From ZC4RG17 sp036380875 (GTDB lineage: Bacteria; Actinomycetota; Acidimicrobiia; Spongiisociales; ZC4RG35), in NCBI GenBank assembly GCA_036380875.1, contig DASVDX010000080.1, positions 1 to 64,000 of the forward strand: a stretch of DNA of 64,000 nt. Reading direction: 5' to 3'. Shown one piece after another: positions 29,142 to 37,742 of this stretch (its first letter is position 1; every line of letters begins with the position of its first letter). Below the pieces are notes generated by a model. That model was not told the DNA's origin. It was given only the letters and a program-made list of their open reading frames with translations, and searched no databases. A program made the translations under genes and the position numbers.

Positions 29142-29206
29142 CCGCCGATGCTATCCCAGGGAGGAATCACTGCGAGATTGGCGCCCAACGCGACCATGAT
29201 GGGACG

Positions 29207-29944
29207 GTGATTCGTTTCGGTTTCGCGGGCATCCCCGTCACCGTCCGCCCATCCTTCTGGCTGGTGGCCATCCTCCTCGGGCTGGGAGTAGGGGATCGGG
29301 CGCTGCTCGTCGCCTGGGTAGTGATCGTGTTCACGTCGGTCCTGCTCCACGAGCTCGGGCACGCCCTCACCGCCCGACGCTACGGAGCGCACGTGTCGAT
29401 CACCCTCACCACGTTCGGCGGGTACACCCGCTGGAGCGCCCAAGAGACGATGACACCGGGGCGGCGTGCGCTGATCGCTGCCGCCGGGTCGGGGATCGGC
29501 ATCGTGATCGGCGTCGCCGCTCTGGGGCTCTTCTACGCCACTCGCCCATGGAGCCCGACAGCGGAGTCCATCGTGGAGTTGTTCGTGTGGGTGAATGTCG
29601 GCTGGGGGATCCTGAACTGGCTCCCCATCCGTCCACTCGATGGCGGCCACCTGCTCCTCGCCTTCCTGGACATGGTGGCGCCCAAGCGCGGCGAACGCCT
29701 CGCCACGGCGATCTTCATCGTCACCGGGCTGGTGGCACTCGCCGCCGCCCTCTACTTCGACCTGATCTTCGCTGCCCTCCTCGCCGGGTTCATGACCTGG
29801 TCCGAGGTGAGCCGGCTGCTCCCCGCCCCCGAGCCCGGTGCCCCGATCGAGTTCTCCTACGACGACCCTCCTGAAGAGACGGAGGAGCCTCCGGCAGAAG
29901 AGGAGGAACCCACGGCGACCGAGGTGCCCGACCATCTAGATTGA
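29207..29944 (+). CDS. Site-2 protease family (M50) membrane metalloprotease
   Basis: This 245-residue protein has five to six helices, the zinc motif HELGH within LLHELGHALTARRYG and the third-ligand motif NWLPIRPLDGGH. It lacks PDZ and CBS domains, so it is a minimal rhomboid-like S2P of the kind that cleaves anti-sigma factors or small membrane proteins; the substrate is unknown. The C-terminal 35 residues are acidic and Pro/Glu-rich. It is divergent from the M20 gene. Confidence 0.88.
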   Translation: MIRFGFAGIPVTVRPSFWLVAILLGLGVGDRALLVAWVVIVFTSVLLHELGHALTARRYGAHVSITLTTFGGYTRWSAQETMTPGRRALIAAAGSGIGIVIGVAALGLFYATRPWSPTAESIVELFVWVNVGWGILNWLPIRPLDGGHLLLAFLDMVAPKRGERLATAIFIVTGLVALAAALYFDLIFAALLAGFMTWSEVSRLLPAPEPGAPIEFSYDDPPEETEEPPAEEEEPTATEVPDHLD

Positions 29945-29971
29945 CGTCCGGCCCCCTCGAGGAAGGTTCGG

Positions 29972-31198
29972 ATGGATTTCGGGTTCTCAGAGAAGGTCCA
30001 GGATCACCAGCGCCGCCTCAACCAGTTCATGGAGGAGTTCGTCTATCCAGCCGAACCGATCTATCGGCGGCAGATGGAGGAGGCGGGCGACCCCCATCAC
30101 CATCCCCAGATCATCGAGGACCTGAAGTCGGAGGCGCGCAGCCGGGGCCTGTGGAACCTCTTTCTCCCCGACGTCTCGGGCTTGAGCGTCCTCGAGTACG
30201 CTCCGCTCGCCGAGATCACAGGCCGCAGCCCCGAGATCGCCCCGGAGGCCATCAACTGCTCCGCTCCCGACACCGGGAACATGGAGATCCTGCACATGTT
30301 CGGGACCGAGGAGCAGAAGGAGCGGTGGCTGGCCCCGCTCCTGGACGGGGAGATACGGTCCTGCTTTTCGATGACCGAGCCCGCCGTGGCCAGCTCCGAC
30401 GCCACCAACATCTCGACCCGCATCGAGCGGGACGGTGACGAGTACGTGATCCGGGGCCGCAAGTGGTTCAGCTCGGGGGCCGCCTCACCGCGCTGCAAGG
30501 TGGCGATCGTCATGGGGGTCACGAATCCCGACGCCGATCGCCATCACCAGCAGTCGATGGTGCTGGTGCCGATGGACACCCCCGGCGTGGTCATCGAGCG
30601 GGCGCCCACCGTCTTCGGCTACCAGGACCGGGGTGGGCACCCTCAGATCCTCTTCGACGAGGTGAGGGTCCCGGTGTCGAACCTCCTCGGCGACGAAGGG
30701 GAGGGTTTCGCCATCGCTCAGGCCAGGCTCGGTCCCGGGAGGATCCACCATTGCATGCGGGCGATCGGAGCCGCCGAACGGGCGCTCGAGCTGATGTGCG
30801 CTCGCGCCCAAACCCGGGTCACCTTCGGCAGACCCCTCTCCGAGCAGGGAGTCGTGCGCGAGTGGATCGCCCAGGCGCGCATTCGCATCGAACAGGCGCG
30901 GCTGTTGGTGCTGAAGACTGCCTGGATGATCGACGCCGTCGGCACCAAGGCGGCCCGCACGGAGATCGCCGCCATCAAGGTGGTGGCGCCGGCGACGCTG
31001 AAGTACGTGGCAGACCGGGCCATCCAGTTGTTCGGCGCCGCCGGCTTCACCGAGGACTGGCCGCTCGCCTCGTTCTACGCCATGGCGCGCTGGCTCCAGA
31101 TCGCCGACGGGCCCGACGAGGTCCACCTCCGGTCGGTGGCGCGGGCCGAGTTGTCACGTCACCAGCCCGGCGCCGAGTTCGCCTGGGCATCGACCTGA
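29972..31198 (+). CDS. Acyl-CoA dehydrogenase (ACAD10/11-like)
   Basis: This 408-residue flavoprotein has the ACAD sequence order: SMTEPAVASSDATN (FAD contacts), WFSSGAASPRCKVAIVMG, RTPTVFGYQDRGGHPQILFDEVRVP-like strand, RVTFGRPLSEQGV, and a C-terminal QLFGAAGFTEDWPLASFYAMARWLQIADGPDEVH. The last motif, with IADGPDEVH in place of IYGGTSEI, is typical of the ACAD10/11 subgroup that handles branched or hydroxylated substrates. Electrons would pass to ETF. A 27-base gap follows the M50 gene. Confidence 0.92.
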   Translation: MDFGFSEKVQDHQRRLNQFMEEFVYPAEPIYRRQMEEAGDPHHHPQIIEDLKSEARSRGLWNLFLPDVSGLSVLEYAPLAEITGRSPEIAPEAINCSAPDTGNMEILHMFGTEEQKERWLAPLLDGEIRSCFSMTEPAVASSDATNISTRIERDGDEYVIRGRKWFSSGAASPRCKVAIVMGVTNPDADRHHQQSMVLVPMDTPGVVIERAPTVFGYQDRGGHPQILFDEVRVPVSNLLGDEGEGFAIAQARLGPGRIHHCMRAIGAAERALELMCARAQTRVTFGRPLSEQGVVREWIAQARIRIEQARLLVLKTAWMIDAVGTKAARTEIAAIKVVAPATLKYVADRAIQLFGAAGFTEDWPLASFYAMARWLQIADGPDEVHLRSVARAELSRHQPGAEFAWAST

Positions 31199-31231
31199 CC
31201 ACACGCCCGCCCCACCGATCCGCCCAACCGA

Positions 31232-31510
31232 TCAAGAGGCGCGCCGGATCTCCTCCAGCCAGCGGCGGCGGACGGCGCGTCGCTCGGCCGGGGTGTGACC
31301 GCCCCAGATGCCGTCGTTCTGGTTCGCTTCGATCGCCCACGTGAGACAGTCGTCCGCCACCGGGCATCCGGCGCACACCGCCTTGGCTTGCGAGATGGCA
31401 GCCAGGTCCGTCGGCTCCGGGAAGAAGTCGACCCCGGGGGAGTCGAGGCAGGCGGCTGCCTCCCTCCAGTTGCCTATGTCCATGAAGAGGTCCTGGGCTT
31501 CGGGGATCAT
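31232..31510 (-). CDS. WhiB-family [4Fe-4S] transcription regulator
   Basis: This 92-residue protein has the four-Cys cluster site (Cys21, Cys46, Cys49, Cys55), the beta-turn GIWGG and a basic C-terminal helix (RRAVRRRWLEEIRR). WhiB proteins occur only in Actinobacteria and their phages, and bind the primary sigma factor or DNA in response to redox or NO. The subtype cannot be assigned with confidence; the size and sequence are near WhiB1/WhiB2 forms. ATG 31510 is used, and Met10 is an alternative. A GAAAGG ribosome site precedes it. Confidence 0.95.
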   Translation of the reverse strand: MIPEAQDLFMDIGNWREAAACLDSPGVDFFPEPTDLAAISQAKAVCAGCPVADDCLTWAIEANQNDGIWGGHTPAERRAVRRRWLEEIRRAS

Positions 31511-31522
31511 CGAAACCTTTCT

Positions 31523-31541
31523 CGTTGAACACTTCTCAACG
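31523..31541. promoter_or_regulatory. Short inverted repeat upstream of whiB
   Basis: CGTTGA (31523-31528) and TCAACG (31536-31541) are perfectly inverted with a 7-base spacer, 13 bases upstream of the WhiB ATG. The site could be an operator or part of the 5' leader of the whiB transcript. No second copy was seen. Confidence 0.25.
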
Positions 31542-31605
31542 TCTCAGCCGTCACTGGCGTTCCCCTTTGGGGTCGTCGGCAGTCGGGCTCTACCTTGAGA
31601 TCGAG

Positions 31606-32178
31606 ATGGAGTTCCAAGTCACTTTCGACTACCTGTGCCCCTTCGCCCGCAACGCGAACGAGGCCGTCCTCAATGGTCTCGCGGCTGGAAGGGAATGGAA
31701 AGTGATTTTCCGTCCCTTCTCTCTCGCCCAGGTCCACAGGGAAGAAGGTGAGGAGGACGCCTACGACGATCGTTCGGCTTCGGGTGTCCTCGCTCTGCAG
31801 TGGGGGATCGCGGCCCGAGACTTCGACCCCGACAACTTCTTTCCGGTCCACCGGGCGCTGTTCGCCGCCCGCCACGATCGCAACCTCGACATCCGGGACG
31901 AGAACGTCCTGGCCGAGGCCGTGGAGGAAGCCGGAGGCGATGTCGACGTCATCGCCGAGGCGGTGGCGTCCGGCGAACCCGCCGCCCGCCTGCGCAAAGA
32001 GCACGAAGAGTCGGTCGATCGCTGGGCGGTGTTCGGAGTCCCCACCTTCATCGTGGGCGACGAGGCGGTGTTCGTTCGCTTGATGAGCCGGGGCGAGCCG
32101 TCGGACATCGACCGGGTGCTGGAACTCGTCGGCTGGACGGACCTCAACGAGTTCAAGCGCACGCGTATCCCGCGCTGA
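31606..32178 (+). CDS. DsbA-family thioredoxin-fold protein, CPFA active site
   Basis: This 190-residue protein has the DsbA fold: an FDYLCPFARNA N-terminal strand-helix, a helical insert (about 60-130) and the cis-Pro loop VFGVPTFIVGDE. The motif is Cys11-Pro-Phe-Ala, so the second redox Cys is missing. It resembles the FrnE/HCCA-isomerase branch. No signal peptide is present, so it should be cytosolic. The ATG at 31606 is chosen since it starts directly before the first strand. The partner is unknown. Confidence 0.85.
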   Translation: MEFQVTFDYLCPFARNANEAVLNGLAAGREWKVIFRPFSLAQVHREEGEEDAYDDRSASGVLALQWGIAARDFDPDNFFPVHRALFAARHDRNLDIRDENVLAEAVEEAGGDVDVIAEAVASGEPAARLRKEHEESVDRWAVFGVPTFIVGDEAVFVRLMSRGEPSDIDRVLELVGWTDLNEFKRTRIPR

Positions 32179-32202
32179 TCGCGGCGCGGTACGGTGCCGC
32201 CG

Positions 32203-33414
32203 ATGTTCGACGTCTACGCCGCTCGCCAGCAGTTCCCTGCCCTAGCCCGGACCCAGGACGGCCAACCGGTCGCCTACCTCGACGGGCCCGGCGGGACCCA
32301 GGTGCCCCAGCCGGTCATCGAGGCGATGAGCCGGGTCCTGGAGGTGGGAGTGTCCAATCTCGGTGGAGAGTTCGCCTCGTCCGAGCTCGCCGAGGAGGTG
32401 ACCGACTCTGCTCGTCGGGCGATTGCGGACATGTTCGGCGCCGCTTCCCCGGAGGAGATCGTTTTCGGGCAGAACATGACATCGCTGACGTTCTCCATGA
32501 GCCGCGCCTTGGCGCGCACGTGGCGAGCGGGAGATCGGATCGTCGTCACCAGCCTCGACCACGACGCCAACGTCACACCCTGGAGGCTGGCGGCGGCCGA
32601 TCGGGGTGTGGCCGTCGACGTCGCCCGCTTCGACAGCGAGACCTACCGGCTCGAGGTCGAGGCCATCGAGAAGGTGCTCACCGATCGGACTCGGCTCGTC
32701 GCCTTCACCCACGCCTCCAACGCTCTGGGCACGATCCCCGACGTTGCCGCCATCGTCGAGGTCGCCCACGCCGCCGGCGCTCTCGTCTACGTCGACGCCG
32801 TCCACTACGCACCCCACGGCCCGATCGACGTCCAGGCAGCAGGGGCCGACTTGCTCGTCGCCTCCGCCTACAAGTTCCACGGCCCGCACACCGGCGTGCT
32901 CTACGGCAAGCAGGATCTGCTCGAGGAACTCGAGGCATATCGGGTGCGGCCAGCTCCCTCGTCCGGCGCCGGCAAGTGGGAGACGGGCACCCAGAGCTTC
33001 GAGTCGTTGGCGGGAGTGACGGCGGCCGTCGATTACCTGGCATCGCTGGGCGAGGGCAGCGATCGGCGGGCCCGGATCCTCGACGGCCACGCCAACGTGG
33101 AACGTCACGTACGTGACCTCACCCGCCGCTTCCTCGACGGCTTGGGCGATCACGTCGACCTGCACGGGGTCCGAGGAGTCGAGGGCCGCACTCCCACCTT
33201 CGCCATCACGTGCCGAGGCCGCACACCGAAGGAGGTGGCGGACCATCTCGCCGCTCGGGCCATGTACGTGTGGCACGGCCACTACTACGCCGTCGAGCCG
33301 ATGGCCCAACTCGGGCTGTTGGACCAGGGTGGGGCTGTCCGCATCGGTTTCGTTCACACGACCACCGACGAGGAGGTCGACCGGCTGTTGGACGCCCTCG
33401 ACGAGCTGGCCTGA
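32203..33414 (+). CDS. Cysteine desulfurase-like PLP enzyme (VC1184 type)
   Basis: This 403-residue fold-type I enzyme resembles SufS/CsdA: AYLDGPGGTQVP, FGQNMTSLTFSMSRAL, DHDANVTPW, FTHASNALGTIPDV, VDAVHYAPHGPID and SAYKFHGPHTGVLYG, where the Lys binds PLP. The catalytic Cys loop is absent: where SufS has an RxGxHCA stretch this protein has YVWHGHYYAVEP. Desulfurase activity is therefore unlikely by the usual route. The family function is unknown. ATG 32203 is used; a GTG at 32194 is possible. Confidence 0.88.
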   Translation: MFDVYAARQQFPALARTQDGQPVAYLDGPGGTQVPQPVIEAMSRVLEVGVSNLGGEFASSELAEEVTDSARRAIADMFGAASPEEIVFGQNMTSLTFSMSRALARTWRAGDRIVVTSLDHDANVTPWRLAAADRGVAVDVARFDSETYRLEVEAIEKVLTDRTRLVAFTHASNALGTIPDVAAIVEVAHAAGALVYVDAVHYAPHGPIDVQAAGADLLVASAYKFHGPHTGVLYGKQDLLEELEAYRVRPAPSSGAGKWETGTQSFESLAGVTAAVDYLASLGEGSDRRARILDGHANVERHVRDLTRRFLDGLGDHVDLHGVRGVEGRTPTFAITCRGRTPKEVADHLAARAMYVWHGHYYAVEPMAQLGLLDQGGAVRIGFVHTTTDEEVDRLLDALDELA

Positions 33415-33456
33415 AACCGGCTGAATAGGCCGCCGACCCGGACCTAGCGTGGGGGC

Positions 33457-33945
33457 GTGACCGACGCGGTGGTGCGCGACGCCGTTCCCGCCGACGTGGC
33501 TGCGATCTGCCGGTTCGGCGAGCGTTTCATCGAGGACCACTACACGCCGATCATCGGGCCGGAGGCGGCGGCGGCGCAGGTGCGCGACTGGTGGAACGCC
33601 GAGACGATCGCGGCCGCAGTCGACGCAGGGCTGGTCGTGGTGGCCGAAGGCGGCGGCGAGATCCTGGGGGTGGCCCAGCGGGGCCGCCACGGCGACGACC
33701 ACGTCGTCTACAAGCTGTACGTCCACCCCCGCTATCGGGGCCGGGGGATCGGCCCGAGGATGCTCGACGCCCTCATTGCCCGGTTGCCCCCCGGGACGGA
33801 CCGGCTCTACATCGAGCACTTCGCAGGAAACGTCCGGGCGGCGGCGTTCTACGAGCGCGAGGGCTACCACGTGGAGAGGAGGGAGCCGAGCCCCACCGGC
33901 GACCCCGCATTGGACGTCGTCTGGCGAGTCCGGCGGCTCGACTGA
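33457..33945 (+). CDS. GNAT-family N-acetyltransferase
   Basis: This 162-residue protein has the acetyl-CoA binding motif VHPRYRGRGIGPRMLDALI, the preceding strand DHVVYKLYV, and a C-terminal NVRAAAFYEREGYHVERRE. Acceptor unknown. GTG start at 33457. It sits between the desulfurase-like gene and metY, with 42 bases before it and 49 after. Confidence 0.88.
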   Translation: MTDAVVRDAVPADVAAICRFGERFIEDHYTPIIGPEAAAAQVRDWWNAETIAAAVDAGLVVVAEGGGEILGVAQRGRHGDDHVVYKLYVHPRYRGRGIGPRMLDALIARLPPGTDRLYIEHFAGNVRAAAFYEREGYHVERREPSPTGDPALDVVWRVRRLD

Positions 33946-33994
33946 GATCGCCGCCCTGGATTCGGCCCGTGGCGCCGCCGTTACGCTGTGGCCG

Positions 33995-35275
33995 ATGGAG
34001 AGCGAATACGGCTTCGCCACCCGAGCCATCCACGCCGGTCAGCGCCCCGACCCCGAGACGGGTGCCCGGGCGATGCCCATCTATGCCACGACGAGCTTCG
34101 TCTTCGAGGACGCCGCCGAAGCGGCCGACCTCTTCGCCCTCCAGACATTCGGGAACATCTACACCCGGATCGCCAATCCCACGACCGCCGCCTTCGAGGA
34201 GCGGATCGCCTCGTTGGAAGGCGGCTTGGGTGCGGTGGCCACCGCTTCCGGACAGGCCGCGCAGGCGATCGCCATCCTCACTCTCTGCAGCCAGGGTGAC
34301 CACATCGTCGCCGCCAACAATCTCTACGGCGGCACCTTCACCCAGTTCGACGTGACGTTTAAAAAGATGGGGATCGACACCACGTTCGTCGACCCGTCCG
34401 ACCTCGACGCCGTCGACGCCGCCATCACCGACCGCACGAAGCTCGTTTATGGCGAGACGATCGGGAACCCCAAGGCGGACGTGCTCGACATCGCCGGGTT
34501 CGCCGAGGTGGCCCACTCTCACGACATCCCCCTGGTGATCGACAACACCTTCGCCACTCCCTACCTGTGCCGGCCGATCGAGCACGGAGCCGACATCGTC
34601 GTCCACTCCGCCACCAAGTTCATAGGTGGTCACGGGGTGGCGATCGCCGGGGTCGTGGTGGAGAGCGGCCGGTTCCCGTGGGACAACGGCAAGTTCCCCG
34701 TCATGACGGAACCGTCTCCCGCCTATCACGGGCTCCGCTTCTGGGAGAACTTCAGGGAGTTCGGATACCTGATGAAGGCGCGGACGGAACTGTTGCGAGA
34801 CCTGGGACCTGCCCTGTCGCCCTTCAACAGCTTCCTCCTTCTGCTGGGCCTGGAGACGCTGCCGCTGCGCATGCAACGCCACGTCGAGAACGCGGCCTTG
34901 GTGGCGCGGTTCCTCCGCGAGCACCCTGGTGTCTCCTGGGTCAGCTACCCGATCTTCGAAGACAGCCCGACCCGGCCCCTGGCAGAGAGATACACGCCGG
35001 CGGGACCGGGTGCCGTCTTCACGTTCGGCGTGGCCGGTGGTTATGAGGCGGGGGTGAAATTCATCGAATCCGTCCAGTTGGCCAGCCATCTGGCCAACGT
35101 CGGCGACGCCAAGACCCTCGTCATCCACCCTGCTTCGACGACGCACCAGCAGGTGCCCGTCGAGGAGCGGGAGGCCGCCGGGGTCACCGACGACATGATC
35201 CGCATCTCGGTCGGCCTCGAGGACCCCGAGGACATCATCGCCGATCTCGACCGAGCGTTGGGGGGCGGGGCATGA
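33995..35275 (+). CDS. metY: O-acetylhomoserine sulfhydrylase / aminocarboxypropyltransferase
   Basis: This 426-residue Cys/Met-metabolism PLP enzyme uses O-acetylhomoserine and sulfide (or methanethiol) to form homocysteine or methionine. Markers are YTRIANPTTAAFEERIASLEGG, YGGTFTQFDVTFKKMGID, VVHSATKFIGGHG (the PLP Lys) and the 45-residue insert typical of MetY (SGRFPWDNGKFPVMTEPSPAYHG in part). The C-terminus LVIHPASTTHQQ-RISVGLEDPEDIIADLD is canonical. ATG 33995 is chosen; the frame extends upstream through the GNAT gene. It overlaps the next gene by four bases. Confidence 0.95.
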   Translation: MESEYGFATRAIHAGQRPDPETGARAMPIYATTSFVFEDAAEAADLFALQTFGNIYTRIANPTTAAFEERIASLEGGLGAVATASGQAAQAIAILTLCSQGDHIVAANNLYGGTFTQFDVTFKKMGIDTTFVDPSDLDAVDAAITDRTKLVYGETIGNPKADVLDIAGFAEVAHSHDIPLVIDNTFATPYLCRPIEHGADIVVHSATKFIGGHGVAIAGVVVESGRFPWDNGKFPVMTEPSPAYHGLRFWENFREFGYLMKARTELLRDLGPALSPFNSFLLLLGLETLPLRMQRHVENAALVARFLREHPGVSWVSYPIFEDSPTRPLAERYTPAGPGAVFTFGVAGGYEAGVKFIESVQLASHLANVGDAKTLVIHPASTTHQQVPVEEREAAGVTDDMIRISVGLEDPEDIIADLDRALGGGA

Positions 35276-35757
35276 CCACGACGGTCGGCCTCGAGGTCTC
35301 CCCTCAAGAGCGGCTTCGCATCCTCAGCGAGGCCGAGTCGGTGGCGCTGGTCGGGGTGTCCGCCAACCCGCTGCGCTCCTCGAACTTCGTTGCCACCTAT
35401 CTGTTGCGCACCGGTCTGCGCCTCTACCCGGTGAACCCCAACTACGACGAGGTGCTGGGCCTGGAGTGCTACCCGAGCCTCGCCGACCTCCCTGAGGTAC
35501 CCGACATCGTCGACTGCTTCCGCAAGCCCGAAGACCTTCCCGAAGTGGTCGAAGATGCGATCGCTGTCGGGGCGAAGGTGGTGTGGTTCCAGTTGGGGCT
35601 GCGCAACGACGAGGCGGCGAAAACGGCGATCGATGCCGGCCTCAAGGTGGTCCAGAACCGCTGCCTGAAGATCGAGCACGCACGCTTCGCCGGGGGCCTG
35701 CACCTCGCCGGCTTCAACACCGGCGTCATCTCCTCCAAGCGCCGTCGCGAGATCTGA
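35272..35757 (+). CDS. CoA-binding domain protein
   Basis: This 161-residue single-domain protein has the CoA_binding_2 Rossmann fold (VALVGVSANPLRSSNFVATYLL, VNPNY, DIVDCFRKPEDLP, VVWFQLGLRN, VVQNRCLKIEHAR), like E. coli YccU. It is coupled to metY by an ATGA overlap, an association seen in other actinobacteria; a role in methionine or CoA metabolism is inferred from that. It ends three bases before repeat copy B. Confidence 0.9.
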   Translation: MTTTVGLEVSPQERLRILSEAESVALVGVSANPLRSSNFVATYLLRTGLRLYPVNPNYDEVLGLECYPSLADLPEVPDIVDCFRKPEDLPEVVEDAIAVGAKVVWFQLGLRNDEAAKTAIDAGLKVVQNRCLKIEHARFAGGLHLAGFNTGVISSKRRREI

Positions 35758-35760
35758 CCG

Positions 35761-35935
35761 AGTCGGAAGTCGGAAGTCGGAAGGCGGGAGTCCAGGACGT
35801 GGCGGAAGCCGACGCGATCCGTTGGCTCACCGGGTTCTGAGACGGGCGCGTCCCGCGGGCCACGCCGGTACGCCGACGCGCGGGGGTACGGGGGGTCGTG
35901 CCCTACCCGAGCGAAGCGAGGGAAGATCGTCACAG
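35761..35935 (-). repeat. Dispersed intergenic repeat, copy B (inverted)
   Basis: This is the second copy of the element described at 27154-27339, in opposite orientation. It starts (on this strand) with CTGTGACGATCTTCCCTCGC at 35935 and ends with the AGTCGGA heptamers at 35761. It fills the gap between the convergent CoA-binding gene and vanW-like gene; the vanW stop codon TGA lies in the first bases of the repeat, so its head reaches into that gene's end. Compared with copy A the central third is rearranged. Confidence 0.7.
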
Positions 35936-37618
35936 ATTGGGGCGCTCGGTGGGGTTCCCGTTGCAGTCGAAGCCCTCGGATGGGCGGTAGGTGGCGAAGA
36001 CCGAGTCTTCGACCTCCCGGCCATCGGCATATCGCCGGAGCCGATAGGTGTCCACCCGGGTGCAAGCCCGCGCCGGGGAGGTCTCCTGGCGAACCTGTTC
36101 CACCTCGATGTGTTTCGTCGAGTAGACCGACACCGTGATGGACGTGTCCGTGTAGGACGTCCAGATCAGAGCCGGGTAGTCGGTCGTGTTCTGGATCTCG
36201 AGGTCGGGTGCCGGCCATGAGATCGTGGCCTCTCTCCCGTACGGGTAGCGACTGATGTAGAGGGAGTGGCTCTGGTAGGTGACGAAGTCGAAGCCGGCGA
36301 AGAAGGCGGCGTTGAAGAGGGTGGTGGCGAACTGGGACACACCGCCGCCCACGGTCGGCACCAGGTGGCCACGGATGATCGTGCCCGCCGGCACGAACCC
36401 TTTCTCCCGCGTTCGCTCGCCCACGTGCCCGTTGAGCGAGAACGTCTCGCCCGGCATCAGGTACACCCCGCGGACGAGATCGGCGATGCGGTGGATGTTG
36501 TTGACCCTCGCCTCGCAGCAGGCGTGCTCGGTGGTGAACTCCGCCACCTTCTCGACGACGCCCTCGCCTTTCGCCCAGGCCACGAGGTCGGGATCGTCGA
36601 CGGGACGAGCCTCGACCGTCACCGGGCCCCGTCGGCCTCCCAGCACCGCCTGGGCCACGACCTCGGCGGCGTCCTCCCGGCAGCACTCGAGCGGCGGGCT
36701 TCCCTCTTCGACGAGCACGGGGTCGTCGTCCACGACGTCGAACACCGGGTCCTTTCCGCCCAACTCCACCCCGTGGAACGTCGACTCGATGTAGGCCTGG
36801 AGGGCCTCGAGGTCGAAGGTCGGCTCCGGCACCCCCTCGACATCGTTCAGGTCCAGGCGCATCCGCAGCCCCCGCGCATTCAGATGACGGACTTCGTCGG
36901 CGACGCGCACGTCGATGCCGTCGGCCGTGAGCCGGTTCAGCTCGTCGGCGACCTGAGCAACCGCGTCGTCGGCGAGGGTCGGGGGAAGGGGGCGAACCGG
37001 TGCGTCCACGTTGAACGGGCCGGCGGCCGCCACCTGGTGGCCCAGCCGCTCGACGACCGCGCCCACGTCGACGATCACGCCATCGACTCCAGGCTGTACC
37101 GTCAGCTCAGCCTCTTCGCCGAGCACCAGCCGAGGCTGTTGCGGCTCCTCCACCACCAGGCCGTCGACGGCGTCGATGGCCGCTTTGGCTCGTTCGGGGT
37201 CGTAGGTCAGGGTGGCGTCGACGTGGCGGACGGAGGTGAAGGAGGCGAGCCAGGACACGAACCGGTCCCAGGCGTTGCCCTCCTTTCCCGCCGATAGCGC
37301 CGCTTCGGTGGTCGCCTGGCGGTCGACCGAGATGCCCAGCTCGGCAGCGGAGAAGGTCTCCGTCCGGTCGGGGAGGTTGATGCGGACCGGGATGTCGGTG
37401 ACCTCGGCGTCGATCCGCGAGATGACCCGCGACAACTCCGCCTCCGTCATGTGCCCGGCCCGGCGGTCGGCGAGGATCAGGCCTCGCAAGGTGCGGTCGT
37501 CGTTGCGGGTGTCGATCAGATAGGCGGCGACGAGCGCCGCCGCGAAGAGGACGACGACACCTCCGGCGATCGTTGCGCCCAGCTTCCAGCGACGGCTCGT
37601 CTTGCTCACTCGGGCCAA
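35930..37618 (-). CDS. VanW-family membrane-anchored cell-wall protein
   Basis: This 562-residue protein has one N-terminal helix (about 12-32) after a basic start, two YoaR-like peptidoglycan-binding repeats (about 45-330), and a VanW domain (about 375-500: RVNNIHRIADLVRGVYLMPGETFSLNGHVGERT and VPTVGGGVSQFATTLFNAAFFAG, shown in part). Function in wall attachment is inferred; the family link with vancomycin resistance is historical. The GTG start at 37618 follows a structured intergenic region. The stop codon belongs to repeat copy B. Confidence 0.88.
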   Translation of the reverse strand: MARVSKTSRRWKLGATIAGGVVVLFAAALVAAYLIDTRNDDRTLRGLILADRRAGHMTEAELSRVISRIDAEVTDIPVRINLPDRTETFSAAELGISVDRQATTEAALSAGKEGNAWDRFVSWLASFTSVRHVDATLTYDPERAKAAIDAVDGLVVEEPQQPRLVLGEEAELTVQPGVDGVIVDVGAVVERLGHQVAAAGPFNVDAPVRPLPPTLADDAVAQVADELNRLTADGIDVRVADEVRHLNARGLRMRLDLNDVEGVPEPTFDLEALQAYIESTFHGVELGGKDPVFDVVDDDPVLVEEGSPPLECCREDAAEVVAQAVLGGRRGPVTVEARPVDDPDLVAWAKGEGVVEKVAEFTTEHACCEARVNNIHRIADLVRGVYLMPGETFSLNGHVGERTREKGFVPAGTIIRGHLVPTVGGGVSQFATTLFNAAFFAGFDFVTYQSHSLYISRYPYGREATISWPAPDLEIQNTTDYPALIWTSYTDTSITVSVYSTKHIEVEQVRQETSPARACTRVDTYRLRRYADGREVEDSVFATYRPSEGFDCNGNPTERPNL

Positions 37619-37711
37619 GATGGTATTGGACCTCGTCCGACAACCGACTGACCCCTCTTTCGCCCATTTCTATCCGTCCGTTTTTCGCGATTAGGGTTGT
37701 GGCCGCGGTCA

Positions 37712-37731
37712 CCGTGTCTGATCAGGCACGG
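37712..37731. promoter_or_regulatory. 20-bp imperfect palindrome, candidate operator
   Basis: CCGTGTCTGATCAGGCACGG has nine of ten positions paired around the CTGATCAG core, with one T-G mismatch. It lies between the divergent vanW-like and oxoamine-synthase genes, 94 bases upstream of one and 123 upstream of the other. Symmetry of this kind suggests a binding site for a dimeric regulator, but no second copy or regulator gene is seen. Confidence 0.35.
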
Positions 37732-37742
37732 GTCACGACACC

